Assembly: GCA_009773515.1 (NCBI GenBank)
Contig: WSXX01000010.1
Span: 62,001 to 126,000 of the forward strand
From: Bacteroidota bacterium
GTDB taxonomy: Bacteria; Bacteroidota; Bacteroidia; Bacteroidales; Lentimicrobiaceae
Length of the DNA stretch: 64,000 nt
Direction of reading: 5' to 3'
A program made the translations under genes and the position numbers. This document shows, one piece after another, positions 17,116-26,494 of this stretch. The notes beneath the pieces were generated by a model. That model was not told the DNA's origin and searched no databases. It saw only the letters and a program-made list of their open reading frames with translations. The first letter of the stretch is position 1, and every line of letters starts with the position of its first letter.

Positions 17116-19998
17116 TTATCCTTTGTAAGCACTCATAAATGTTGCACTCAGCCGCTCATCGTATTCATTGATGCCGGCATGGATTTTCTTCAGGATAAAC
17201 TGCTCCATTTCAGTAAGTTTCTTTACTTCAACCATGTTTTCAGGCTCTGTTCCTGCTGAAAGTTGCTGTTGCTGAATTTTAAGGCGCAGCGTCATCAGGA
17301 AATTATACTGAAACAAAACTTCGTCGAATGTTGCACGGCTGAAGACATTCAGTTTGTATAAAGCTCTCGCTCTTTCTACTGTTCCTTTCAGCCGGATATT
17401 GTTGTGTAAGGCATAAATTCTTACAAACATCACTACTATCGCAATGGAATTTTTAATGTCAAGCATTTCGCTTTTTTTGCCTGAAGCCTCCGACAATAAA
17501 GTTCCGAACTTGCTCCCTCCAGGCCTGAAACCTGCAATGTTTCTGGCAAGGAAGTAGAAAAATGCTGTTTTGCCTTTCAGGGTATCAAATACGAATTGCT
17601 CAAGTTCGTGAAACAGATGCTGGTCACCGTTTACATGTCTGAAGTCGAAGAAAACACTGATGTTCAGAATATTCTCAGGCTCTGCATTGTCGATCCAGCC
17701 TGCAAAGTAGTTTTTCCACGCACTCAATGGTTTGCACCATGCGGGATTTGATGCCATATAACCACCTTTGCATAACGTAAGCCCGGTCTGGTCGAGTTGC
17801 CGGCATATTCTTTCAGACAAAGACAAAAAGTACTGTTGAAGCTCAGTGTCAGGTACTTCGTCAGAATCTTCATATATTATTGCATTGTCCTGATCAGAGT
17901 TAAATGCCAGCTCACGACGCCCGGCACTTCCAAAAGAAAAGAATGAAAATGCGACGGGCGGTTTCCCTATCTCTTTTATGGCATTGGCAATAATCTGATT
18001 GGTGATTGCATCGTTAAATCCTGATAAAATTCCGGTGTAAGTAACCGCGCTGTCTGTTTGTCCCTGAAGATGACCGATAAGATCAGGAATACTTTTCCGG
18101 AAACGGGATAGTTCAGCGACTGAATTGCCGTTTTTAAGAATCTGAGCGGCAAATTCAGCAATATCAATGTAATTGCCGGCAAGTCGATCAAGAGAAACAA
18201 TTCCCGCCGGATCACCGGAAAGGTTCAAAACCGGTAGTTGCGAAATATTGTTCCGGCGCATAAGGGTGTAAGCATCGGTTGTGCTGCTGCCGCTGCTGAT
18301 TGTGATTACCGGGGATGTTGCGATGGACATAGCATGCATTGTAGTGTCGGTATGATTCAGATAAAACCTCTTTAGCAAATCGCCGCGGGTTATAATACCA
18401 GAGCACCTGAAATTCATCAGCAGAATGACACAATCTGCATCATTGTCTGCCATTAGTTTAATTACATCCGAAATGGATGCATCTATCGGGCAGGTAACCG
18501 GATGATGATAAAATGTTGATAAAGGAAGCGAGTTTACGCCAAAAACAGGCAGAATATGACCTTCACGCACATCTTCAAATTCACTGATGCCTGCTGATTC
18601 TCCTGCAATTTCAGCAATTCCGTTGCAATACCGCTGCTGTCCGTTGTCAAGTCCCATAAAAAGACTCAGCCTGACATCAATGAAGCGGTTGTCTTTTGTC
18701 AGCAATTTTACGCTGCCCGAATTTATGGTGCCGGTTTCAGGTAAGCGTGACAGAATTTGTTTCAATGCGGCACTGCCCCCGAGTATCTTGCTCAGCGATA
18801 CACTTTTGAGCTCTTCGGGTTGGTCATAACCAAGCATTCGGGCAAGCTGATCATTGTATTTCATTATCCTGTTTTTCGAATCAAGGGTGAAACGAAAAAT
18901 GCCCAGAGATTTGACTTCCGCAATCTGTTGTATCATTTCGCGGTTGATTTCAAGGTCAGTTCGTACGTTAAGATGCTCGCTTATGTCTCTGAAAGTAAGC
19001 AACAAACCTTCTTTTTCGGCAAAGTGTACAGGCAAAATGGTCATCACCGCTTCGGTGTGGCTGCCATCTTTTTTCAGAAGCTTTACATCCAACCGATGTT
19101 CTTCACCGGGGTGCTCAATTGTCTCTGCAATTCCATCTTCAAGTATCTCCGGCAGATTAAGTTCTGCCATTTCATCGCTGCTGTATTGCAGCCACGATTG
19201 TATAAATGTATTTGAATAGGAGATTTTTCCATTCAGCAAAAGAATGATTCCCTCTGTTGAGGATTCAATCAACGATCTGTATTTTTCACGCGATTCATGC
19301 AATTGAGCCTCTGCTTCACGGCGCCTGCTTTCAATGCCCAGACTTTGATAGGTTATAAAAAAGATGATCAGAGATATCAGCGCGAAAATACCCAGCAAAA
19401 TGAAAATCATTTTATTGGTAAGCGATGAAATCTCTTTCTCAACATCATCAACATAAACACCGGTACCGATTATCCATTGCCAGGGTTCAAATAATTTAAC
19501 GAAACTGAGCTTAGGGACAATATTTGTAGAATCATCCTTAAATTGCCATTTATAGCTGATAAATCCTTCGCCTTTTGTTTTTGCAAGTTCCCGCGCTTCA
19601 ATAAAAAGTTTCTTGCCATCAGGATCGGCAAATTCGCTGAGACTTTGCCCTGTGAGATCGTGCACATAGGGATGCATGATCATGGCAGGTTCCATGTCAG
19701 TTATCCAGAAATAATCTTTTTTATCACCGCCATACCGCAAAGCTTCTATCTCAGCAATTGCCTTTTGCCGGGCTTCCTCAATGGGCAATAAACCTGCAGA
19801 TTGATCTTTGTGATATTTCTGAAGAATACTCCAGGCTGTGTTGGTGAGCTCAAGCAACATGGATTGTTTCTGTTGCATGGCACTTTTCTTGAAAGCTGGA
19901 ATTACAAAAGCAAAGACCGTTACCACAAACATGATTATGGCCAGCAATGCCGGAACAACTATCCTTCGGAAAAAGCCTGCCCTGAAAAGTGATCTCAT
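17116..19998 (-). CDS. Cache-PAS-PAS-CBS-CBS-DUF294 nucleotidyltransferase-like sensor protein
   Basis: sCache_2 (DYFWITDMEPAMIMHPYVHDLTGQ...WQWIIGTGVYVDDVEKE), PAS regions, CBS pair, GSAGRRELAFNSDQDNAIIYED. Confidence 0.8.
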   Translation of the reverse strand: MRSLFRAGFFRRIVVPALLAIIMFVVTVFAFVIPAFKKSAMQQKQSMLLELTNTAWSILQKYHKDQSAGLLPIEEARQKAIAEIEALRYGGDKKDYFWITDMEPAMIMHPYVHDLTGQSLSEFADPDGKKLFIEARELAKTKGEGFISYKWQFKDDSTNIVPKLSFVKLFEPWQWIIGTGVYVDDVEKEISSLTNKMIFILLGIFALISLIIFFITYQSLGIESRRREAEAQLHESREKYRSLIESSTEGIILLLNGKISYSNTFIQSWLQYSSDEMAELNLPEILEDGIAETIEHPGEEHRLDVKLLKKDGSHTEAVMTILPVHFAEKEGLLLTFRDISEHLNVRTDLEINREMIQQIAEVKSLGIFRFTLDSKNRIMKYNDQLARMLGYDQPEELKSVSLSKILGGSAALKQILSRLPETGTINSGSVKLLTKDNRFIDVRLSLFMGLDNGQQRYCNGIAEIAGESAGISEFEDVREGHILPVFGVNSLPLSTFYHHPVTCPIDASISDVIKLMADNDADCVILLMNFRCSGIITRGDLLKRFYLNHTDTTMHAMSIATSPVITISSGSSTTDAYTLMRRNNISQLPVLNLSGDPAGIVSLDRLAGNYIDIAEFAAQILKNGNSVAELSRFRKSIPDLIGHLQGQTDSAVTYTGILSGFNDAITNQIIANAIKEIGKPPVAFSFFSFGSAGRRELAFNSDQDNAIIYEDSDEVPDTELQQYFLSLSERICRQLDQTGLTLCKGGYMASNPAWCKPLSAWKNYFAGWIDNAEPENILNISVFFDFRHVNGDQHLFHELEQFVFDTLKGKTAFFYFLARNIAGFRPGGSKFGTLLSEASGKKSEMLDIKNSIAIVVMFVRIYALHNNIRLKGTVERARALYKLNVFSRATFDEVLFQYNFLMTLRLKIQQQQLSAGTEPENMVEVKKLTEMEQFILKKIHAGINEYDERLSATFMSAYKG

Positions 19999-20795
19999 AA
20001 GATAAATCTCCGGTTTGTATTTAAGGTTATTGCACTGATGGTCTGGTTTGCTGAATCGAGAATAGCAAATCCATTGACTTGCCCATTGTCAGCTAATGCA
20101 GGAATGGAAATGGCGCAGGCCTTGCTTTTGAGCTTTCGTTCACCAAATGAATAATAATTAAAACCTCCGAAAATCTGAGAAAGCAAACCCTCGCCCTGTT
20201 CATAATAAATACCGAGACCTTCAATGTGCATATGTCCGCTGATACTCAGTGTACAATCGTGCTGTTTTAAATATTCAATGTGCCTGTTCATTCTTTCCGG
20301 ATCTTTCGAGAATCCATTAATCATTCCGGTGATATCAGGGAAAAGATGGTGCGCGAAAAGAACTTTCCGGTCTCCAAAGTCATGTGTTGCATATTCCGGG
20401 AGTGCATTCAGGTAAGCAAAATCATCTTCGCTGAGTTGCACCGGATAATCATCGGAATAATTCCATATTTTCCCGCCTGTTGTGGTCAATTTCTCGTCGT
20501 CAGGCAGATTAAACCATTTGGCAGATATCAGCGAATCAGGATTGTGGGATGGAATTCTGCGCAGATGAAACAAATCGTGGTTGCCGGGAGTGACAATGCT
20601 ACAATTTTTTCTGATAAGCTTAATGCAGGCAGATAGATCGCGGGTTGCCTCGTATTTTCCCCTGAGAAATGGATATCCGGTAATGTCACCCAGGCAAAAA
20701 ACCGCGTCGCACTTCTCAAGCTCTATCATTTTCAAAGCCTTGGTAAGGCTGTGAATGTCTTCATGTACGTCGGATATTATTGCAATACGGGGCAT
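19995..20795 (-). CDS. Metallophosphoesterase
   Basis: IISDVHEDIHSL, CLGDITGY, TPGNHDLFH, ISGHMH. Confidence 0.9.
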   Translation of the reverse strand: MPRIAIISDVHEDIHSLTKALKMIELEKCDAVFCLGDITGYPFLRGKYEATRDLSACIKLIRKNCSIVTPGNHDLFHLRRIPSHNPDSLISAKWFNLPDDEKLTTTGGKIWNYSDDYPVQLSEDDFAYLNALPEYATHDFGDRKVLFAHHLFPDITGMINGFSKDPERMNRHIEYLKQHDCTLSISGHMHIEGLGIYYEQGEGLLSQIFGGFNYYSFGERKLKSKACAISIPALADNGQVNGFAILDSANQTISAITLNTNRRFIL

Positions 20796-20950
20796 ACGAA
20801 AAAAATAGAGTTAAACGCAGACACTGGTTTCTGCGAAATTAAAGGAATAAAGATACAAAGATAATTGGATTGGAATGTATTCTGTGAAATGGTAGTTAAG
20901 CTGCTTTTAAGAATTCGAAAAGCCCCGGACAGCTTTGAAGGAAAATATTT

Positions 20951-21307
20951 TTATGTCTTTTTGTTGCCTTTTTTGAAAAGTACTACCTGCACTTTTTCAG
21001 TTGTCATAAGACATCCGGTTGGAATCTTGTCAAACCATGGTCTGACCTGATCAATGAAGTGCTCAATTTTTGCTGCATCATCAACCATCTCAACCACAAC
21101 AGGCAGTTTTTCGGTAATTTCCCAGAACTTTGCGGAATGAATTACACTGCTTGAGCCGTAACCCATGCTTCCTCTGATTACGGTTGCTCCGGCCAATCCA
21201 TAGCGTTTGGCAGCAAAAACCAGGGTTTCACTGAGTAAAGTATGCCTGAATTTATCGGTGTTGCTGATGTAGATCCGCAAACGGAGGGCTTCTGAATTGT
21301 TTTCCAT
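20951..21307 (-). CDS. DUF190 family protein
   Basis: LRIYISNTDKFRHTLLSETLVFAAKRYGLAGATVIRGSMGYGSS. Confidence 0.85.
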   Translation of the reverse strand: MENNSEALRLRIYISNTDKFRHTLLSETLVFAAKRYGLAGATVIRGSMGYGSSSVIHSAKFWEITEKLPVVVEMVDDAAKIEHFIDQVRPWFDKIPTGCLMTTEKVQVVLFKKGNKKT

Positions 21308-21309
21308 GG

Positions 21310-21687
21310 TTAAATGATTTTGGTTAGCGCGTGTCCGCCAAATGTGGCCAGAAGGCCCAGAAAAACACTTAAGCCTGCATAAAGGCTGAAGTACAGAAAA
21401 CTTCCATCGCGAAGCAGCGCCATATTTTCGCTTGAAAAGGTAGAAAATGTGGTAAATCCGCCACAGAAACCAACTGCCAGAAACATACGCAACTCATTGT
21501 TCGAAAGGTTTCCTTTGTCAGACAATCCATAGATCAGCCCAATCAGAAAGCAACCGATGATATTAACCCAAAAGGTGCCGAAAGGAAAAGAAGAAATGAC
21601 AGAATTTTGAATGCCCCGTGAAAGCAGGAATCGCGCAATTCCCCCAAGAAAACTTCCCGAACCGATAACCAAAAGGATTTTTAACAT
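21310..21687 (-). CDS. crcB: Fluoride efflux protein CrcB/Fluc
   Basis: GSFLGGIARFLLSR, FPFGTFWVNIIGCFLIGLIYG, GFCGGFTTFSTFSSEN. Confidence 0.93.
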   Translation of the reverse strand: MLKILLVIGSGSFLGGIARFLLSRGIQNSVISSFPFGTFWVNIIGCFLIGLIYGLSDKGNLSNNELRMFLAVGFCGGFTTFSTFSSENMALLRDGSFLYFSLYAGLSVFLGLLATFGGHALTKII

Positions 21688-21813
21688 ATTGCGCTTTGTT
21701 GATTTATTGCAAAAGTACGTTTAAAAATACATAGAATGCCTCATTTTGGTACAGAAGTTTGTTAGCTTAAGTAGTCTGCTTTTATCAGAATTATAATGGA
21801 CTTCTTTGCAAGC

Positions 21814-22233
21814 TCAGATGGTTACATCATCTTCGTCTGTAACTTCTATGTGATTTGCTTTCAGCAATTTTGTAAAAACACCATCGCCTTTGGCCAATTT
21901 CCCCGAGAACTTCCCGTTGTAAATCATTCCTGATCCACAGGAAGGAGATCTGGATTTTAAGATTGCTTTTTTGCTGCCACATAGCATAGCAATCTGAAGA
22001 GCCTCTTCTGCGCCTTTTTGAAATGCCTGTGTCAAATCTATTCCACTTATGGTATAAACCTTTTCTCCTGTTTGCTCTGCATTTTCCCTGGGGGTTGGCA
22101 GACCTCCGAGTTGTTCCGGACACAGAGGTATTGCAAGTCCTTTTCTGACAAGATCTACAACATGTGTGCATGTAAAAGATTCACCGTTATACCTGCATTT
22201 AACACCAGCCAAACAAGCGCTTACTATAATCAT
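21814..22233 (-). CDS. DUF523 family protein
   Basis: VSACLAGVKCRYNG, CPEQLGGLPTPR, LKSRSPSCG. Confidence 0.9.
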   Translation of the reverse strand: MIIVSACLAGVKCRYNGESFTCTHVVDLVRKGLAIPLCPEQLGGLPTPRENAEQTGEKVYTISGIDLTQAFQKGAEEALQIAMLCGSKKAILKSRSPSCGSGMIYNGKFSGKLAKGDGVFTKLLKANHIEVTDEDDVTI

Positions 22234-22388
22234 GGTTCAATAAGTTATTTCTGAAATCATTCTGCAAATGTAGAACCTGATTATTTCACCGTAAAACAAT
22301 TTAAAGCAGAACTTCACTAATAGAAGCTGAATGGCTTCAATTGTATGTTGAATTGATTATGCAGTGATTTGGTTTTTACATCATTTAT

Positions 22389-23315
22389 TCAGCTGATTTT
22401 TAAATGCATTCTTATAAATTCAACAATCTCATTCATTGCCTGTGTTGCTTCAGGAAACATCGGAGCCAAGAGGGGGTAACAGTGAATCATTCCAACACCC
22501 GGTTTAAAAGTTACTTCAACACCTGCTTTTCTGGCTTTCTGGCTGAATTTTTCGCCATCTTCAAACAATTCATCATCAACGCCGGCATTTATAAAAATCG
22601 GCGGCAAGCCCTTTAAATCCCCGAAAAGTGGCGAAATGAGGGGCAAATCAGCATTATTATTCCCAATATAATGTTTGCTGAATACAAGCCATGAATCCAG
22701 CGGAGCTGGTGATGCCTTGTTTTTTGTTTTGTATGAATCACTTGAACAGGTGAGATCTGTCCATGGTGAAATGGCCACAGCTGCGGCCGGTAAGACTACT
22801 TTGCGTTCCTTCAATGCCAGAAGTGTTGCAAGGCATAATCCTCCACCTGCTGATTCGCCTGCAATTACAATGTTTTTGTGTAGAAAGCCCGACGAAAGCA
22901 GCCATTGATAAATTTTAACTGAATCATCCAATGCAGCCGGAAACGGATTTTCCGGTGCCAAACGGTATTCAAAAAGAAGTGTATTTACTCCTGCGAATTT
23001 CGCGAATTTTGATACAATAGCTCTGTGATCGCTGCATGAGCCTGAAACATATCCGCCTCCGTGAACATACAAAATTACTTTTTCAGGGTTTGCCCCGACA
23101 GGTTTTAACCATTCCGAATTAATTCCATCGATGGTCTGTTGGTCAATGGAAATGCCTTCAGCAATTTTGCCAAACCTGCCGGCTCCTTTTTCGCAGCGCT
23201 CCCTGAAACCTTCAATAGATGTGTTTGCATCAAATCGTTCTTTGCTTAGTCTGCCTTTGAAAAGATGTGAATTCCGAATCATGAAATTGAACATCCGGCT
23301 TTTAAAACTGGTCAT
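22389..23315 (-). CDS. Alpha/beta hydrolase (HSL/acetylesterase type)
   Basis: LYVHGGGYVSGS, IVIAGESAGGGLCLA. Confidence 0.9.
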   Translation of the reverse strand: MTSFKSRMFNFMIRNSHLFKGRLSKERFDANTSIEGFRERCEKGAGRFGKIAEGISIDQQTIDGINSEWLKPVGANPEKVILYVHGGGYVSGSCSDHRAIVSKFAKFAGVNTLLFEYRLAPENPFPAALDDSVKIYQWLLSSGFLHKNIVIAGESAGGGLCLATLLALKERKVVLPAAAVAISPWTDLTCSSDSYKTKNKASPAPLDSWLVFSKHYIGNNNADLPLISPLFGDLKGLPPIFINAGVDDELFEDGEKFSQKARKAGVEVTFKPGVGMIHCYPLLAPMFPEATQAMNEIVEFIRMHLKIS

Positions 23316-23425
23316 TTGTGTTTAGTCTTTGTTTGAAGTGCAAATTTCAGAAATCAAAAATTCAAAACAATTTACCAATGTCTGTAAACCATTAAAGTTT
23401 TTCAGGGATTTTTATGGATGGGTAA

Positions 23426-24463
23426 TCATTGCCTGATAACCTGAAAAGATTGGAAAAACTTATTCATGGCCTTGTTTTTCTCATTCTCAGGCAATGTTAT
23501 TACACCAAAATTGTAAAGCGTTTCATCAATATAAAAGAGTCTGTAAACCATTATGGCTTTGCCTTCCAGATAATAGCAGCGAAACTCCTTGCCGGGATTT
23601 CCGTTGTAGTCGATGTCGGCGATAGAAATTATCGTTCCACCAACGGAACTAAGAGACTGGTTGATTGAGTTTGCATAAAGAGTATTTAATGCATAGGGGT
23701 CATTTTTATTAATAATTTTTTCCGGATATTTTGTCTCCGATGCAACATACACCAGATTATCATCTTTGTTTGTTGGTTCATAAGATTGAATTTCAAGAGA
23801 AACCTTCCCATGTTCTGTATCAACGATTTTTGTATCAACTTTAGGTGTATCAGGGAATTCAATAGATAAAGTTCTCTCATTATATGCAATGGCTATTTTA
23901 TAATTGCCATTACTTATGTTTAAAAGACCAAAAGAGTTGAAAAATCCCTGAATAAAAATATTGTGATTATATCCTTCTCTTGCTATAGCTGTAAGCTGAA
24001 ATAGTCTGTTTTCAATCAGGTAAACCTGGTTTTCAAAGAAAATATTGCTCGAATTATTTTTCCATTTGAATGATTTTCCGGGGAATCCTTCTTTTTCTAT
24101 CAAAGTAGAAGTTAAAAGCGAAAAAGTATCATCGTCAAGTAAGCTGTACTGAGTTGAATTTATAAAACCTTCAACCACATCAAAAACTGAATCAGAATGA
24201 ATAAAATCTGATGGATATGAAACCACGCTTATCGAATAGTAGCTGTTTTCCTGGGTAGCATCTTCATTTTCAGCTTCCCAATAATAAGTAATCAGCGGAG
24301 CTTCATTAAATGTACTGCTGTCAATCGAAGCTATTGGTGGCTGATTAAAATCAATTTTAAAATTGTGTTCTTCGAAACTAAATTCTTTCCAGGTGGTTTG
24401 ACCAAATGAAATCATCGAACTCAGAATAATTGTGACAGCAGTCAGAAAAAAGGCTTTTTTCAT
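23426..24463 (-). CDS. Secreted hypothetical protein
   Basis: Signal peptide, long ORF, no recognised domain. Confidence 0.6.
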   Translation of the reverse strand: MKKAFFLTAVTIILSSMISFGQTTWKEFSFEEHNFKIDFNQPPIASIDSSTFNEAPLITYYWEAENEDATQENSYYSISVVSYPSDFIHSDSVFDVVEGFINSTQYSLLDDDTFSLLTSTLIEKEGFPGKSFKWKNNSSNIFFENQVYLIENRLFQLTAIAREGYNHNIFIQGFFNSFGLLNISNGNYKIAIAYNERTLSIEFPDTPKVDTKIVDTEHGKVSLEIQSYEPTNKDDNLVYVASETKYPEKIINKNDPYALNTLYANSINQSLSSVGGTIISIADIDYNGNPGKEFRCYYLEGKAIMVYRLFYIDETLYNFGVITLPENEKNKAMNKFFQSFQVIRQ

Positions 24464-24614
24464 GTTAATCGGGTGGGTTAAAGTTTGAAATGTGTTTGGG
24501 ATTTAGGTTTTGAGGGTTGGCGGGTTTACTTTTATTCGAACATGAACATTGATTGCACCATGCAGGTTGTTGATGTTGTAAAGTGTTTTTCTTCTCTCGG
24601 GTTGAATTGTGAAA

Positions 24615-25106
24615 TTAAGCATACCCATTTATGTTTAAGTCAAAAAGTTCATTTGTGTCAAGGTTGAATTTTATATTCCAAAAATAACTACCACCATCAA
24701 GCACCATAATTCTGTCTGTCAACCATAGGTCATTACAGTTCTTTCCCATAGCCCAAAAACAGTTAATAAGCAGAATTCGGTCGCCATTCTTGTCAATATA
24801 ACCAAAATACTGCCTTTTATATTTGTGCAGATTTTTGTGAATAATTGGAGTCGAAGATTGATTTACTAACTCTTTATTCAATGTTTTTAAATTGTTGGAT
24901 AATGCTGCTTCTGCCGTGTCAATTTCTCGTGTTGCTGGTGTAAAGCGTTGTTCCGGTAGTAGGTCAAAGTAGTTTGCAGGAAAAATTGCTGCCTCAAACT
25001 GTTTAGTCTTGTAGTAGTCTGCTTTTTTAAAGGTCGTGTCAGTCTGTCCGAAACCCTTGAACGTTGCCAAAAGTATAAATGTTAGAATTGTTAGTTTTCT
25101 TTTCAT
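24615..25106 (-). CDS. Secreted hypothetical protein
   Basis: Signal peptide; IDKNGDRILLINCFW. Confidence 0.6.
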   Translation of the reverse strand: MKRKLTILTFILLATFKGFGQTDTTFKKADYYKTKQFEAAIFPANYFDLLPEQRFTPATREIDTAEAALSNNLKTLNKELVNQSSTPIIHKNLHKYKRQYFGYIDKNGDRILLINCFWAMGKNCNDLWLTDRIMVLDGGSYFWNIKFNLDTNELFDLNINGYA

Positions 25107-25127
25107 TTTTTAGTCTTTAAATCAAAT

Positions 25128-25159
25128 TTTTAATTCCATCGAATTCGATGGAATTAAAA
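25128..25159. repeat. Perfect 32 bp palindrome TTTTAATTCCATCGAATTCGATGGAATTAAAA
   Basis: Both arms read directly. Confidence 0.95.
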
Positions 25160-25178
25160 TGAGGATTAGTCTTTGCCT

Positions 25179-25210
25179 TTTTAAAGGTGTCGAATTCGAC
25201 ACCTTTAAAA
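25179..25210. repeat. Perfect 32 bp palindrome TTTTAAAGGTGTCGAATTCGACACCTTTAAAA
   Basis: Both arms read directly. Confidence 0.95.
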
Positions 25211-25221
25211 TCTTGATTTAC

Positions 25222-26448
25222 TCAGGTAATTTCAAGGTCAAAATGTTTTTGTCGTCCATCAAAATCATCAAATTCAAATTCTGGTATCAGGTAATGATAT
25301 TTTTCAAAACGTTGTTCAGACTTAAGTTTTCTGATTACCTGAAGCAATCTGCTTTGGATTGTTTCTGTGTTGCGCATTATATTTCTCCTGTAAGTGGATT
25401 TTTGCAATTCGTAAAAGGTGTATTTCTCTTTTTCAACCCAAGCATTATCCGGAGTAGTGAAAATTGCAATTTGTTCTGTAAGTATTTCGAACAGAAGTTC
25501 AGTTTCTTTGCTTTCAAGGTCATTTATTTGTATCTGATGGTAAATTTGTTCAGGCAGTGCATAAGACCAGTTTTGATCCCAGTCGTCATTTCGTCTGAAG
25601 AAAAATAACCCGTGCTTGTTCAGATTGTGAATTACAATTTTCTGAAGAATCAGTGTATCTACAGGCACTTTGGAATCTTTCGAAAAGGCTTGTTTCACCT
25701 GTAAAACCAGATTCATGGTTCTTTCTGAATTTTCTTTCCTTAAAATATCTCTGGTGGTGTCACTGAAAAATATTCCGATTTTACGTGCTTTTTCAAACTC
25801 TGAATCAATGAGATCGAATTTCTGTTTGTGCTGAGAATAATAAGTTTGATTTAATATGTTTCTATCAACACCAGTGGTTTTGTAAAGCAAAAATGAAATT
25901 AAAAGATAGAATCCGATGGAAATAATTACCCAATATCGTGTTCTGAAAACAAGTCGGATCGTATTCCAATGAGCAAAAAACACATATGCAGGTATTATTA
26001 TGAAAATAAACCAGTAGTCGTTTAATAAATCGAATTGTCCGTCGTAGCCATACAATCCATACATTATTATCGGCAGAAGAGAGCCATATCGCGCAACTAA
26101 AATAAAGGCCACTATTGATACCATCCATGCATTTGAAGCTGCGAAAGTCAATAAGTAGCGCCTCTTAACATTTGGATTTCGTCTGCCTGCCCAGTAAGCT
26201 ATTGTGAATCCAAATCCCAGACTTGTGGAAAAAGCTGCAAAAAACAAATCATACAATCTGAATTCCTTGTCCGATAGAATCAGAGGGTCAGCAAAAAAAG
26301 TTAGCATTCTCATAGATTCCCGCGAATAATTGAGAAAATAACTTGCTAAGAAAGCAACCAGCACCCCGATAACTATACCTGTCAGGAATCGTTTTTTGCC
26401 TATTTTCTCAATCGATATTACAGGCTTTAAAAATCCTTTATTTAGCAT
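25222..26448 (-). CDS. Polytopic membrane protein, unknown function
   Basis: Several TM segments in N-terminal half, soluble C-terminus. Confidence 0.6.
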   Translation of the reverse strand: MLNKGFLKPVISIEKIGKKRFLTGIVIGVLVAFLASYFLNYSRESMRMLTFFADPLILSDKEFRLYDLFFAAFSTSLGFGFTIAYWAGRRNPNVKRRYLLTFAASNAWMVSIVAFILVARYGSLLPIIMYGLYGYDGQFDLLNDYWFIFIIIPAYVFFAHWNTIRLVFRTRYWVIISIGFYLLISFLLYKTTGVDRNILNQTYYSQHKQKFDLIDSEFEKARKIGIFFSDTTRDILRKENSERTMNLVLQVKQAFSKDSKVPVDTLILQKIVIHNLNKHGLFFFRRNDDWDQNWSYALPEQIYHQIQINDLESKETELLFEILTEQIAIFTTPDNAWVEKEKYTFYELQKSTYRRNIMRNTETIQSRLLQVIRKLKSEQRFEKYHYLIPEFEFDDFDGRQKHFDLEIT

Positions 26449-26494
26449 TTACGGACTTTTTATTTAATGATGTTTTGAATTATTATTTCCGCAA

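Noticed and set aside
18757-19219. 121-152 aa plus-strand ORFs
   Set aside because: Antisense to the Cache-PAS-DUF294 gene; no recognisable domain.
21688-21800. Fluoride riboswitch upstream of crcB
   Set aside because: No sequence resembling the crcB motif could be seen; only a TACTTTTG promoter-like box. A covariance-model search would be decisive.
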